DNA of 28,487 nucleotides from Flavobacteriales bacterium (GCA_002683775.1 NYTT01000017.1:1-28487), one strand, 5' to 3'; counted from the first letter of the stretch, positions 16,822 through 25,243 are shown. Notes: generated by a model not told the origin, from the sequence alone. A program made the numbers and translations.

Positions 16822-19800
16822 TTGTCATGTTTTGGAAATATTTTTTAACTTTCTTTTTATAAAATGGATTTAATTGCAAAGGAACTGTCTTTAGCATTTC
16901 ATTTTGCGAGTTTTTTTGTTTCTGATAATCTATAAAATCACTATTCTTGTAATCTATTTGGAATTCCCATTCAGTTGATTCTCTTTTTTGATCTTTATCT
17001 TGTTCTCTTTCTGCATCATCAGCTTCTAATAGTTTTGAGAGTATTTCTTCTTGTCTCTTAATGGTTTCCTGTATGATTCTATTATTTATTATATCTGTCT
17101 CATTTTCTTCCATCTGATTAATAATGTTATCAATTTTCCCTTTCTCACCATTTTTGCCCATTTCGTCTCTTAATTCCATCAATTGTTTTCTTATTTGCTC
17201 TTGATTTTTGGCTAATTCCATAAGTTCTTTAGATCGATTTTCACCCTTTTTTTTGCCTTTCCCTTCTTTTCCTTTTTCCCCTTTTTTTGCTTTATTTATT
17301 TTTTCATTTAATTTTTTTTGTGCTTTCTTAAGTTCGCTCATTGAAGGCTTACTGCAATTTGGATTTGGTTTATTACAATTTTTTGGTTTATTGCATTTAG
17401 AGGGGGGAGAATCTAACTCTTTTTGCATTTGTTCAAGAATTTCTGATAACAATAATGCAAGATTATTTGTTGATGTCATAACAAATTGCTGTCTTTTAGT
17501 CGCATTATTTATATCTCTAAGCTCTAATTTTTTAATAGCTTTTTCAATATTTGAATTAATTGAACTAATTTCTTTATTGATTGTTGATTGTATCTGTAAA
17601 ACTCTTTTGCTTAGAGCAAATAATGAATCTTTAATAATTTCACTGTTTTCTCTTAATCTAGCTTGTTTTCGAATAATTTGCACAAACTTAGGACTTCCTT
17701 TGTATGTGTTACTAACCTCTAACATTAGTTCCTCTTGACTTAATGATAACACAATTAAATTCTCTAAAATTTTACGCAATGTCTCCATGTCTTCGATTGG
17801 CCTAGATTCATTTGATTCTGTTTGCATTTTTTCCAGCTCATTCTCTAATTTTTCAATGCTATCTATAGCTTTTTCTTGTAATTTCTTTGATTTTCTTTTT
17901 AACCCTTTTTCTAGTAATTTTTTACTATCAAGCATTTGCTCAGAAATTTCTGTTTCTAACTTTTTAGTTTTAGGAATGGTATTTTTTTTCTCCAGTTCCA
18001 TATTCATTTTTTTTATGTCTTCTAACTCTTTTTTAAGACTGTCCATTTTTTTACTGATACTATCTTGTTTTTGAACAAGATCTTCTTTTTTTAAATATGA
18101 TTTAGTATTTAATGTTTCATCTCTTAAGTTTTTTTGTGATTTTTTGATTTCTTTGATTTTATCAATTGCTTCTTGTACTTGCTGTTCAAATTCAAGTTGC
18201 TTAAAAAGCTCTAACTCTCTATCAAGCTCTTTTTCTAAATCATGATTTTCATCTTGTAGTTTTTCTAGTAAATTTTTCAATTTTTCTTTGTCAGATTCTT
18301 GAATTAGTTGTTCCATTTCTTCAAGAAGTTTTTTCATTTCATCAGTAAAAACTTTATTCATTAATTCTTCAAGCTTTTTTTGTTTTTCAATCAGCGACGA
18401 GTTTAACTTTTCATTGGTCTTTAGGCTTTTCGAATTTCTTTCGTTTGTTTCTTTTATTTTTTGTTCGAGATCTTTTTGCTTTTGTAAGATTTTTTTAGCT
18501 TTTTCTTTTTCCTCCCATCCTATTTTATCTTTTTCAAGTATATTTTTATTAAGTTCTTTTATTTCTTTTTGAATATTTTCAGCAAGTTTCATCGACTGAT
18601 TTATCTGTTGTCTAATCTTCTCATTTTCTTGATTTTTTTTGTTAATTAACTCCTCAACACTTGATTCTTGATAAGAGAAAGTTTGACTTTTTGTAAATTT
18701 TGGTTTATTAACTGCATCATTATCCCAAACTTTGAAGAAGTAATTTAGCTCTTGACCAGGATTAATATTTAATGTCTCCAAGCTTATTGCATAAAAAAAC
18801 TGCTCATAGTTGCTTTTATTAATCTTAACTGTATCAACAAACTGAATTACACTATCATCAATATTTAAGTAATAATGAAATTGTAGGTTATTAACTAAAT
18901 AATCATCTTGGATAATTCCATTAAATGATAATATATTATTAACCGAATCTAAACTCTGTTTAACATTTATTTTAGGAAATTCATCTTTTACTACTAATAT
19001 TGAATACTCTAAAGTATCGCATAAGCTGTTAATATTAGATGTTATAACTGAATATCTTGAGCTGTTGTATATTCTTTTTTGTAAAGAGAACTGGCTTTGC
19101 TCTTTAAATTCTTGCTTTATATTATCATTTATTACAAACAAACAGTTATTGCTATTTTGCAATTCAATATTCCATTTAACACTACTGCCTTCACTTACGA
19201 TAATATCGCCATTATTCTTAATGAATTCATTGCCTTTATTAGTGTAGGGAGGATGACTTACATTAATTTCCATATTGATAACTTTTGGCTGAAGTAAACA
19301 TGCAATTTTATATGGCTTAGATTTGTACCCCCCGCCATTAAAGTTAAAGTTAATATTTGACGCAACTCGTTTAAATAAGAAATGAAACTTATTTTCACCA
19401 AGTGCTTTCATTTTATATTTATTGCTATTAAAAAAAATGGATATTTCTGATGGTATTTGCTCTCCTTCAATCAATATCGTTAGAGAAAAGTCCTCAAATT
19501 GATTGCAATTTAAGTTTTCATTAAGTACAATATATTTAAATGGTGCAAGAGGTTCAAAAAAGCTATTGTGTTTTATAATTCTTGCAGAGCTTTCGGTAAT
19601 GACATATTCTTTTCCAGAAATAAAAAAGAGTATTAGTATAAAAATAGGAACAAAAGCCCATTTAAGATATTTTTTATTTAGGGTAAAATCAATTGCATTT
19701 TTAAAAGAAATCGGAGAAATCTTTTTTATTTTTTGATTAATACTGGCTAGAATTAGATGATTTTCTTCATCTGATATTTCTGATAGCTCAAGAAGATTTA

Positions 19801-20131
19801 ATAATTTATCATCGATTTCTGTAAAATGATTTCCTATAATCTTGGCGGCCACCTTATAATTTATTCTATTACCTATTTTAAAAATGTTGAGAATTGGTAT
19901 AATTATCAGTTTGATAAAGACAATAATATTTATTACAATATAAGTCCAAAATAATATTGTTCTACCTAAAACTCCAAATGCAAAAAAATATTCAATTGAC
20001 GTTAAGAGTATAAAAAATATTAAAAGAATAGCAACTACATATATACTACCTTTAATAAGTTGGTTGTAATAGTACTTTTTAATAAAACTATTAAGTTGCT
20101 CAAATATTATTTTAATTTTTATATCATTCAT
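16814..20131 (-). CDS. DUF4175 family membrane-anchored coiled-coil protein
   Basis: A 1105-aa protein of unknown function, counting from the ATG at 20131. An upstream ATG at 20200 is in frame, but the -7 box TATTTTTG (20137-20144) lies inside that extension, so I choose 20131. N-terminal membrane segments lie at about 28-46 and 57-82, with a third at about 158-173. Next comes a beta-rich, probably periplasmic region to about 490. Then a very long Glu/Lys-rich coiled coil follows, a small Cys cluster (C913, C919, C926 in CNKP-like repeats), a Lys/Gly-rich stretch, and a conserved-looking tail (MLKTVPLQLNPFYKKKVKKYF). It heads the ybeY - mnmG - methyltransferase unit, an arrangement I recall from Flavobacteria. 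A mechanical or scaffolding envelope role is conjecture. Confidence 0.82.
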   Translation of the reverse strand: MNDIKIKIIFEQLNSFIKKYYYNQLIKGSIYVVAILLIFFILLTSIEYFFAFGVLGRTILFWTYIVINIIVFIKLIIIPILNIFKIGNRINYKVAAKIIGNHFTEIDDKLLNLLELSEISDEENHLILASINQKIKKISPISFKNAIDFTLNKKYLKWAFVPIFILILFFISGKEYVITESSARIIKHNSFFEPLAPFKYIVLNENLNCNQFEDFSLTILIEGEQIPSEISIFFNSNKYKMKALGENKFHFLFKRVASNINFNFNGGGYKSKPYKIACLLQPKVINMEINVSHPPYTNKGNEFIKNNGDIIVSEGSSVKWNIELQNSNNCLFVINDNIKQEFKEQSQFSLQKRIYNSSRYSVITSNINSLCDTLEYSILVVKDEFPKINVKQSLDSVNNILSFNGIIQDDYLVNNLQFHYYLNIDDSVIQFVDTVKINKSNYEQFFYAISLETLNINPGQELNYFFKVWDNDAVNKPKFTKSQTFSYQESSVEELINKKNQENEKIRQQINQSMKLAENIQKEIKELNKNILEKDKIGWEEKEKAKKILQKQKDLEQKIKETNERNSKSLKTNEKLNSSLIEKQKKLEELMNKVFTDEMKKLLEEMEQLIQESDKEKLKNLLEKLQDENHDLEKELDRELELFKQLEFEQQVQEAIDKIKEIKKSQKNLRDETLNTKSYLKKEDLVQKQDSISKKMDSLKKELEDIKKMNMELEKKNTIPKTKKLETEISEQMLDSKKLLEKGLKRKSKKLQEKAIDSIEKLENELEKMQTESNESRPIEDMETLRKILENLIVLSLSQEELMLEVSNTYKGSPKFVQIIRKQARLRENSEIIKDSLFALSKRVLQIQSTINKEISSINSNIEKAIKKLELRDINNATKRQQFVMTSTNNLALLLSEILEQMQKELDSPPSKCNKPKNCNKPNPNCSKPSMSELKKAQKKLNEKINKAKKGEKGKEGKGKKKGENRSKELMELAKNQEQIRKQLMELRDEMGKNGEKGKIDNIINQMEENETDIINNRIIQETIKRQEEILSKLLEADDAEREQDKDQKRESTEWEFQIDYKNSDFIDYQKQKNSQNEMLKTVPLQLNPFYKKKVKKYFQNMTND
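17354..17410 (-). other. Cys-Asn-Lys-Pro microrepeat within the DUF4175 protein
   Basis: This segment encodes residues about 908-926 of the DUF4175 protein. CNKP occurs twice, followed by a diverged CSKP, with Cys spaced 6 and 7 residues apart. It joins two parts of the coiled-coil region. It could be a disulfide or metal-binding hinge; nothing in the sequence decides this. Confidence 0.5.
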
Positions 20132-20136
20132 CGATG

Positions 20137-20144
20137 CAAAAATA
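20137..20144 (-). promoter_or_regulatory. -7 promoter box of the DUF4175-ybeY-mnmG unit (TATTTTTG)
   Basis: Exact TAnnTTTG match on the minus strand, ending 5 nt before the ATG at 20131. It rules against the longer in-frame start at 20200, which lies upstream of the box. Confidence 0.7.
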
Positions 20145-20184
20145 CAATTTAATAACTTTCCTATTACAGTTATATGATAAAGCG

Positions 20185-20192
20185 TATCTTTG
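20185..20192 (+). promoter_or_regulatory. -7 promoter box of gltX-folB (TATCTTTG)
   Basis: Exact TAnnTTTG match ending 17 nt before the ATG at 20210. It is divergent from the DUF4175 promoter within a 78-nt gap. The leader contains a run of nine A just before the start codon. An upstream in-frame ATG (20174) precedes the box and is therefore unlikely. Confidence 0.72.
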
Positions 20193-20209
20193 AAGCCCAA
20201 AAAAAAAGT

Positions 20210-21733
20210 ATGTCAAAAGTTAGAGTAAGATTTGCCCCAAGTCCAACAGGACCACTTCACATTGGAGGCGTTAGAACAGCACTTTATAATTACCTTTTTG
20301 CTCGTAAGCATGGCGGAAAGATGATTTTACGTATTGAAGATACAGATCAGAAAAGATTTGTTAAAGGTGCTGAAGATTACTTGATAGAATCACTAAAATG
20401 GTGTGGAATTGAAATTGACGAATCTATTATTAATGGTGGTAAATTTGGACCTTACAAACAGTCTGAAAGAAAAGAAATTTATAAGCCTTATGCTGAACAA
20501 TTGGTAAATGATGGTTTTGCATATTATGCTTTTGATAATTCAGACGATCTCACTGTAATGAGAGAAAAAATGAAAGCTGCTGGTGTGCCTTCACCTCAAT
20601 ATAATGCTATTACTAGAAATACAATGCAAAATTCTTTAGCGCTTTCCCAAGATGAGGTGGACAAAAAACTCAAATCAGGTACACCTTACGTAATTAGAAT
20701 TAAAATGCCTCGAAATGAAGAGATAAAAATTAATGATATCATTAGAGGTTGGGTAGTTGTAAATACCAATAATTTAGATGATAAAGTGATTTTTAAATCT
20801 GATGGCATGCCAACTTATCACTTAGCTAATGTTGTAGATGATTATTTAATGAAAATATCACATGTTATTAGAGGGGAAGAATGGCTGCCATCCGCACCAC
20901 TTCATGTATTACTATATAGATATTTAGGTTGGGAGAAGAGTATGCCCAAATTTGCTCATCTTCCTTTAATATTGAAGCCTGATGGTAACGGTAAATTAAG
21001 TAAAAGAGATGGCGATCGTTTAGGGTTTCCTGTCTTTCCGATTCAATGGAAAAATCCTGACACTAATGAGCTAAGTTCTGGCTACAGAGAAAGTGGATAT
21101 ATTGCAGAAGCTTTTATTAACATGTTATCATTTTTAGGTTGGAATCCAGGTACTACAAAAGAGATTTTTTCAATGAATGAATTAATTGATGCTTTTAGTT
21201 TAGATAGAGTTGGGAAAGCTGGCGCAAAGTTTGATTTCGATAAAACTAAATGGTTTAATCAGCAGTATTTAAGAGCAAAATCAAAAGAAAATTTAGCAGT
21301 AGACTTGCAAGTTATTTTAAAAGAAAATGGAATAAGCGTTAAAAATAATTATGTTGAAACTGTTTGTCATCAACTTAAGGAAAGAGCAACATTTGTTAAA
21401 GATATGTGGGATGAAGGTCAATATTATTTTATTGCTCCAACTACATATGACGAAAAGACTATACGAAAAAAATGGAATGATGATACACCAAATTTTTTAA
21501 TTGACTTTAAAGAAAGATTAAAAATAATTTCTGATTTTAATTCAGAAAATATTGAAATAGAATTTAAGAAATATTTAACTGAAAAAGATTTAGGAATGGG
21601 GAAATTATTGCCAGCTTTTAGAATTTCTCTAACAGGCTTAGCGATGGGGCCATCTCTTTTTGATATTGCATCTCTTATAGGCAAAGAAGAAACAATTAAT
21701 AGGATTGAAAAAGCAATAAAAACTTTAGCATAA
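20210..21733 (+). CDS. gltX: Glutamate--tRNA ligase
   Basis: Class I aminoacyl-tRNA synthetase that charges tRNA-Glu. From the ATG at 20210 the product is 507 aa and begins MSKVRVRFAPSPTGPLHIGG, exactly where GluRS proteins normally begin. The upstream in-frame ATG at 20174 would add 12 residues and precedes the promoter box. The HIGH motif is HIGG (17-20); the KMSKS motif is KLSKR (262-266). Other GluRS landmarks are LRIEDTDQ, YKQSER, MPTYHLANVVDD and SHVIRGEEW. The anticodon-binding C-terminal helical domain is complete. The stop overlaps the folB start (TAATG). Whether it also charges tRNA-Gln for transamidation cannot be told from this window. Confidence 0.97.
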   Translation: MSKVRVRFAPSPTGPLHIGGVRTALYNYLFARKHGGKMILRIEDTDQKRFVKGAEDYLIESLKWCGIEIDESIINGGKFGPYKQSERKEIYKPYAEQLVNDGFAYYAFDNSDDLTVMREKMKAAGVPSPQYNAITRNTMQNSLALSQDEVDKKLKSGTPYVIRIKMPRNEEIKINDIIRGWVVVNTNNLDDKVIFKSDGMPTYHLANVVDDYLMKISHVIRGEEWLPSAPLHVLLYRYLGWEKSMPKFAHLPLILKPDGNGKLSKRDGDRLGFPVFPIQWKNPDTNELSSGYRESGYIAEAFINMLSFLGWNPGTTKEIFSMNELIDAFSLDRVGKAGAKFDFDKTKWFNQQYLRAKSKENLAVDLQVILKENGISVKNNYVETVCHQLKERATFVKDMWDEGQYYFIAPTTYDEKTIRKKWNDDTPNFLIDFKERLKIISDFNSENIEIEFKKYLTEKDLGMGKLLPAFRISLTGLAMGPSLFDIASLIGKEETINRIEKAIKTLA

Positions 21734-22095
21734 TGGCATTAATTACAGTTGAAGGAATTAGAGTATTTGCATATCACGGACATTTACCAGAAGAGGAGAT
21801 TTTAGGAGGCCACTTTATAATTAATGTTTGGGTAGATGTTGATACCCTAGCAGTTGAGCAATCAGATGATTTAAATGATACTGTTGATTATGTAAGTATT
21901 GTAGAGATTGTTAAATCACAAATGGCAATAAGGGCCAAAATGATAGAGGTTCCTGCTAAAAGAATTGTAGATTCAATTTTGAAACTTAATAAAGTTAAAA
22001 AGGTAAAAGTAGAAGTTGAAAAAACACAACCACCTATCGATGCTACTTTTGATAAAATTTCAGTTACATATCAAGCAGAGAATCAAGTTACATAA
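21733..22095 (+). CDS. folB: Dihydroneopterin aldolase
   Basis: Folate pathway enzyme converting 7,8-dihydroneopterin to 6-hydroxymethyl-7,8-dihydropterin and glycolaldehyde. The 120-aa length is typical. Visible are the N-terminal VEGIRVFAYHGHLPEEEILGG (the acidic cluster at residues 20-22 corresponds to the substrate-binding Glu), the LNDTVDYVSIVEIV helix, the PAKRIVDSIL segment, and the catalytic Lys97 in VEKTQPPI. It follows gltX with a one-base overlap, so the two share an mRNA. It ends 25 nt before the opposing glyS stop; the gap has a T-run but no hairpin I can see. Confidence 0.95.
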   Translation: MALITVEGIRVFAYHGHLPEEEILGGHFIINVWVDVDTLAVEQSDDLNDTVDYVSIVEIVKSQMAIRAKMIEVPAKRIVDSILKLNKVKKVKVEVEKTQPPIDATFDKISVTYQAENQVT

Positions 22096-22119
22096 TATAA
22101 CGAATTAGTAGAACTTTTT

Positions 22120-23655
22120 TTATTCTAAGTAGTTGGCGAGATTTACTTTTTCTGAAATAATCGAATTAAGTTTTTGAATATCAACTCTACATTGCGACAT
22201 AACATCTCTGTCACGCAGAGTGACTGTGTTATCTTCAAGAGTTTGATGGTCAACTGTTATGCAATAAGGAGTCCCTATAGCATCTTGTCGTCTATATCTT
22301 TTCCCAATTGAATCCTTTTCTTCGTACTGACAGTTGAAATTAGATTGTAATTTTTGCATTATCTCTCTTGCTTTTTGTGGCATACCATCTTTTTTTGTTA
22401 AAGGAAGGACTGCTGCTTTAATTGGAGCTAGAAAAGAAGGTATTTTTAAAACTATCCTACTTTCCCCATTTTCTAGTTCTTCTTCTTTAAATGAATTACT
22501 TAGTATTGTTAAAAACATTCTATCTAGTCCTATTGAGGTTTCGATCACATAAGGAACATAGCTTTTTTCTATTTCAGAATCAAAGTACTGTAGTTTTTTC
22601 CCAGAATGTTTTTGATGTGCTTTTAGATCAAAATCTGTCCTTGAGTGAATACCTTCCAGTTCTTTAAACCCAAATGGGAATTTAAACTCAATGTCAGTAG
22701 CGGCATTTGCATAGTGAGCTAAGTTTTCATGATCATGAAAACGGTAATTTTCATCACCCAAATTTAAAGATAAATGCCACTTCATTCTTACATCTTTCCA
22801 ATAATTATACCATTTTTCTTCTTCACCAGGTCGAATAAAAAATTGCATTTCCATTTGTTCAAATTCCCGCATTCGAAAAATAAATTGACGTGCAACAATC
22901 TCATTCCTAAATGCTTTACCAATTTGAGCAATACCAAATGGGACTTTCATTCTCGCAGTTTTTTGAACATTAAGAAAATTTACAAAAATTCCTTGAGCAG
23001 TTTCAGGTCTTAAGTATAAATCACTTGATGCATCTGCTGTTGCTCCCATCTGTGTTTTAAACATTAAGTTGAACTGTCTGACATCAGTCCAATTATTAGT
23101 TCCAGAAACTGGACATTTTATATCATTTTCTTCAATTATTTTTTTTAATTTTTCTAAATTATTTGAGTTAAGAGCAAGGTTCATTTCATTACTTATATCA
23201 TCAATTTTTTTCTGTCTTTCAAGTACACGATTATTTGTTGAAATAAACTCTTCTTTATTAAAAGAATCTCCAAAGCGTTTAGCGGCTTTTAGACATTCTT
23301 TTGCAATTTTATCTTCAATTTTACTGATATGATCTTCAATTAACATATCAGCACGATATCGTTTTTTAGAATCTCTATTGTCAACTAATGGATCATTAAA
23401 TGCATCTTTATGACCAGAGGCTTCCCAAGTTTTTGAGTGCATAAAAATTGATGAATCTATCCCTACAATATTTTCATGCATATTAACCATTGATTTCCAC
23501 CAATATTGTTTAATATTATTCTTTAGCTCCACTCCATTTGGCCCATAATCATATGCGGCAGCTAAGCCATCATATATTTCTGAGGATTGAAAAACGTATC
23601 CGTATTCTTTACAATGTGAAATAATTTTTTTAAAAATGTCTTCATAGTTTGTCAT
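22120..23655 (-). CDS. glyS: Glycine--tRNA ligase (dimeric alpha2 type)
   Basis: Class II aminoacyl-tRNA synthetase that charges tRNA-Gly, of the single-chain type also found in archaea and eukaryotes rather than the alpha2-beta2 GlyQ/GlyS type. The 511-aa length fits. Landmarks: YDYGPNGVELKNNI near 35-48, SGHKDAFNDPL, RPETAQGIFVNF (216-227), the motif 2 core GKAFRNEI (246-253), and EMQFFIRPGEEEKW. Class II motif 3 is around SIGLDRMFL. The C-terminal anticodon-binding domain includes YRRQDAIGTPYCITVD and VTLRDRD. It is monocistronic with a -7 box 4 nt upstream, and divergent from the DUF3109 gene across only 45 nt. Confidence 0.97.
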   Translation of the reverse strand: MTNYEDIFKKIISHCKEYGYVFQSSEIYDGLAAAYDYGPNGVELKNNIKQYWWKSMVNMHENIVGIDSSIFMHSKTWEASGHKDAFNDPLVDNRDSKKRYRADMLIEDHISKIEDKIAKECLKAAKRFGDSFNKEEFISTNNRVLERQKKIDDISNEMNLALNSNNLEKLKKIIEENDIKCPVSGTNNWTDVRQFNLMFKTQMGATADASSDLYLRPETAQGIFVNFLNVQKTARMKVPFGIAQIGKAFRNEIVARQFIFRMREFEQMEMQFFIRPGEEEKWYNYWKDVRMKWHLSLNLGDENYRFHDHENLAHYANAATDIEFKFPFGFKELEGIHSRTDFDLKAHQKHSGKKLQYFDSEIEKSYVPYVIETSIGLDRMFLTILSNSFKEEELENGESRIVLKIPSFLAPIKAAVLPLTKKDGMPQKAREIMQKLQSNFNCQYEEKDSIGKRYRRQDAIGTPYCITVDHQTLEDNTVTLRDRDVMSQCRVDIQKLNSIISEKVNLANYLE

Positions 23656-23659
23656 ACTA

Positions 23660-23667
23660 CAAAAGTA
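23660..23667 (-). promoter_or_regulatory. -7 promoter box of glyS (TACTTTTG)
   Basis: Exact TAnnTTTG match on the minus strand, ending 4 nt before the ATG at 23655. It is back-to-back with an identical box for the opposite gene. Confidence 0.72.
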
Positions 23668-23688
23668 TAAATTATGTTATCAAATGCG

Positions 23689-23696
23689 TACTTTTG
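23689..23696 (+). promoter_or_regulatory. -7 promoter box of the DUF3109 gene (TACTTTTG)
   Basis: Exact TAnnTTTG match ending 4 nt before the ATG at 23701. Its octamer is identical to that of glyS on the other strand, and the two boxes are 21 nt apart. Confidence 0.72.
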
Positions 23697-23700
23697 TTAA

Positions 23701-24267
23701 ATGATTCAAATAGATGACACAATAATTTCCTTGGATGTATTTGAAAAGCATTTCGTTTGTGATTTAAATGCTTGCAAAGGGGCTTGCTGTGTTGAAGGAG
23801 ATTCTGGTGCTCCAATCACAGATGCTGAGAACAAGCAAATAGAATCCTTAATTAATGATATAAAGCCATATATGCGATCGCAAGGAGTAGATCAAATTAA
23901 TAAAAATGGTGTTGGTGTAATTGATATAGATGGTGATTTAACCACTTCATTAATTGATAACAAAGAGTGTTCCTTTGTAGTATATGATAATGGAATTGCA
24001 AAATGCTCTATTGAACATGCGTATTTAGATGGAAAGATTAATTTTAAAAAACCACTTTCCTGTAATTTATTCCCAATTAGAATAAAAGAATATGATGATT
24101 TTGATGCAATTAACTATGAAAAGATAGAGATTTGCGAACCCGCTTGCAATTGCGGTAGTAAACTAAAAATACCGCTATATGTTTTTCTTAAGGAACCTTT
24201 AATAAGAAAATACGGAAATGAATGGTATGAAAAATTAATTGAGGCAGCAAATTTACTAGATAATTAG
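23701..24267 (+). CDS. DUF3109 family Cys-rich protein
   Basis: A 188-aa cytosolic protein of unknown function, with no signal peptide or membrane segment. The family signature is visible: CDLNACKGACCVEGDSGAP, with Cys at 20, 25, 29 and 30, followed by an ECSFVVYDNGIAKCSIEHA segment, SCNLFPIRI, and CEPACNCG near the C-terminus. Arrangements like this are related to the YkgJ-type CxxxCC proteins, which are thought to bind zinc or an Fe-S cluster; which metal is used here is unknown. It is monocistronic or first of a pair with the next gene, which has its own -7 box. The family call is by recognition of the Cys pattern. Confidence 0.85.
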   Translation: MIQIDDTIISLDVFEKHFVCDLNACKGACCVEGDSGAPITDAENKQIESLINDIKPYMRSQGVDQINKNGVGVIDIDGDLTTSLIDNKECSFVVYDNGIAKCSIEHAYLDGKINFKKPLSCNLFPIRIKEYDDFDAINYEKIEICEPACNCGSKLKIPLYVFLKEPLIRKYGNEWYEKLIEAANLLDN

Positions 24268-24288
24268 TAGTATTATTTTTTTTTTTAT

Positions 24289-24296
24289 TAAGTTTG
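24289..24296 (+). promoter_or_regulatory. -7 promoter box of the probable outer-membrane protein gene (TAAGTTTG)
   Basis: Exact TAnnTTTG match ending 15 nt before the ATG at 24312. An in-frame TTG at 24294 overlaps the box itself and so is not the start. Confidence 0.65.
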
Positions 24297-24311
24297 TTAA
24301 AATATATTCCT

Positions 24312-24941
24312 ATGAAAAAATTTAATGTAGTACTTCTTTCTTTTTTAATATGTGGATCCAATTTGCTTGCTCAAAGCATTGGAGATAAAATTAAAACAAG
24401 ATATAGTGAGATTTTTGGATCAAATGACAATCATTTTATGGTTAGGTTTAATCCTGTAAATTACGAAGAAGCATCAAATAGTTTAATTATTAATCAAGAA
24501 AGTCAAACGAAAGAAGAACAATTCTTAAATAATATATCAATAGCTTATATATATAATGATAAATTAGTCTTTGGAATTTCTTCTTATAATTCTACTTCTG
24601 ATATTAGAAATGATGGTGAAGAGCCAATTATTGACGGACAATTTTTATTTGGAAGAACATTTTATGTTGAATATGATCTTCTTACATCAATGACAAAAAC
24701 TAATGAAAATTTACAGGAAATCTTAGATGATTTTTATGTAGCTATGCATGTGCCTTTTCATAAAAATGATGAAGAACATGATATTAGCCAGATGGATGCA
24801 ATTAAGATTGGATTCGGACTAAGATATAAACTATGGAGTTTTGTGAATTTTGATGTTGGATATAATAGATACCTTAACACTGATATTAACGATGGGTTTA
24901 ATAAAGGGATAACTCAATTTGGGCTTAGTTTTGTTTTTTAG
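24312..24941 (+). CDS. Unrecognised probable outer-membrane beta-barrel protein
   Basis: A 209-aa protein that I do not recognise. The start is the ATG at 24312 (MKKFNVVLLS), because the -7 box covers the alternative upstream TTG. A signal peptide spans residues 1-21 (ending LLAQ). The mature part has alternating hydrophobic strands (HFMVRFNPV, ISIAYIYNDKLVFGISSY, YVAMHVPF, IKIGFGLRYKLWSFVNFDVGY). It ends in QFGLSFVF, a terminal aromatic residue typical of outer-membrane barrels. About eight strands could be accommodated, with an acidic loop in the middle. No lipobox, repeats or sorting domain. Its last bases overlap the opposing DUF3817 stop. Location is inferred; function is unknown. Confidence 0.7.
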   Translation: MKKFNVVLLSFLICGSNLLAQSIGDKIKTRYSEIFGSNDNHFMVRFNPVNYEEASNSLIINQESQTKEEQFLNNISIAYIYNDKLVFGISSYNSTSDIRNDGEEPIIDGQFLFGRTFYVEYDLLTSMTKTNENLQEILDDFYVAMHVPFHKNDEEHDISQMDAIKIGFGLRYKLWSFVNFDVGYNRYLNTDINDGFNKGITQFGLSFVF

Positions 24942-25243
24942 TTTCTAGTTCTTAGATACTTAAATTCCACATAGAAAGTGCCAAATGGTATTACTGATGA
25001 AACCAAAACTATAAGTTTTTTTCTGAAGTTCCAATCTTGATTTAATGCTAGATAAATTGCCAAAAATATGTAGGCTACAAATAACAATCCATGAGGCATA
25101 CCTAATAATTTAACGACATAGTCATTACCATTTAAGTATTTAAATGGTACCCCAACAAAAAGTAAAAGTAAATAAGATGTCCCTTCTAAAAATGCAATAA
25201 TTCTAAAAAGAGTTATGATTTTTTTATTTAAATGCACTCTCAC
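24938..25243 (-). CDS. DUF3817 family small membrane protein
   Basis: A 101-aa integral membrane protein with three predicted helices at about 10-32, 46-66 and 72-95. The pattern FLEGTSYLLLLFVGVPFKY, then LLGMPHGLLFVAYIF, then PFGTFYVEFKYLR is the DUF3817 signature (also known from YdzA-like proteins); its function is not known. The start lies inside the 3' end of the acyl-CoA dehydrogenase gene (20-nt overlap), so the two are probably translated from one mRNA. An alternative GTG two codons downstream would still overlap. It ends tail-to-tail with the opposing gene, sharing three bases. Confidence 0.82.
   Translation of the reverse strand: MRVHLNKKIITLFRIIAFLEGTSYLLLLFVGVPFKYLNGNDYVVKLLGMPHGLLFVAYIFLAIYLALNQDWNFRKKLIVLVSSVIPFGTFYVEFKYLRTRN

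Noticed and set aside
17208..17738. 176-aa open frame on the + strand
   Set aside because: It lies wholly antisense to the DUF4175 coiled coil. Its Phe/Ser/Leu-rich composition is what the complement of Glu/Lys codons produces; no promoter box or family match.
22334..23332. Three + strand open frames of 72-87 aa
   Set aside because: Antisense to glyS; no start context, promoter or recognisable product.
24294..24311. TTG start extending the probable OMP by six residues
   Set aside because: The TTG is part of the TAAGTTTG promoter box, and the ATG at 24312 gives a normal signal peptide.
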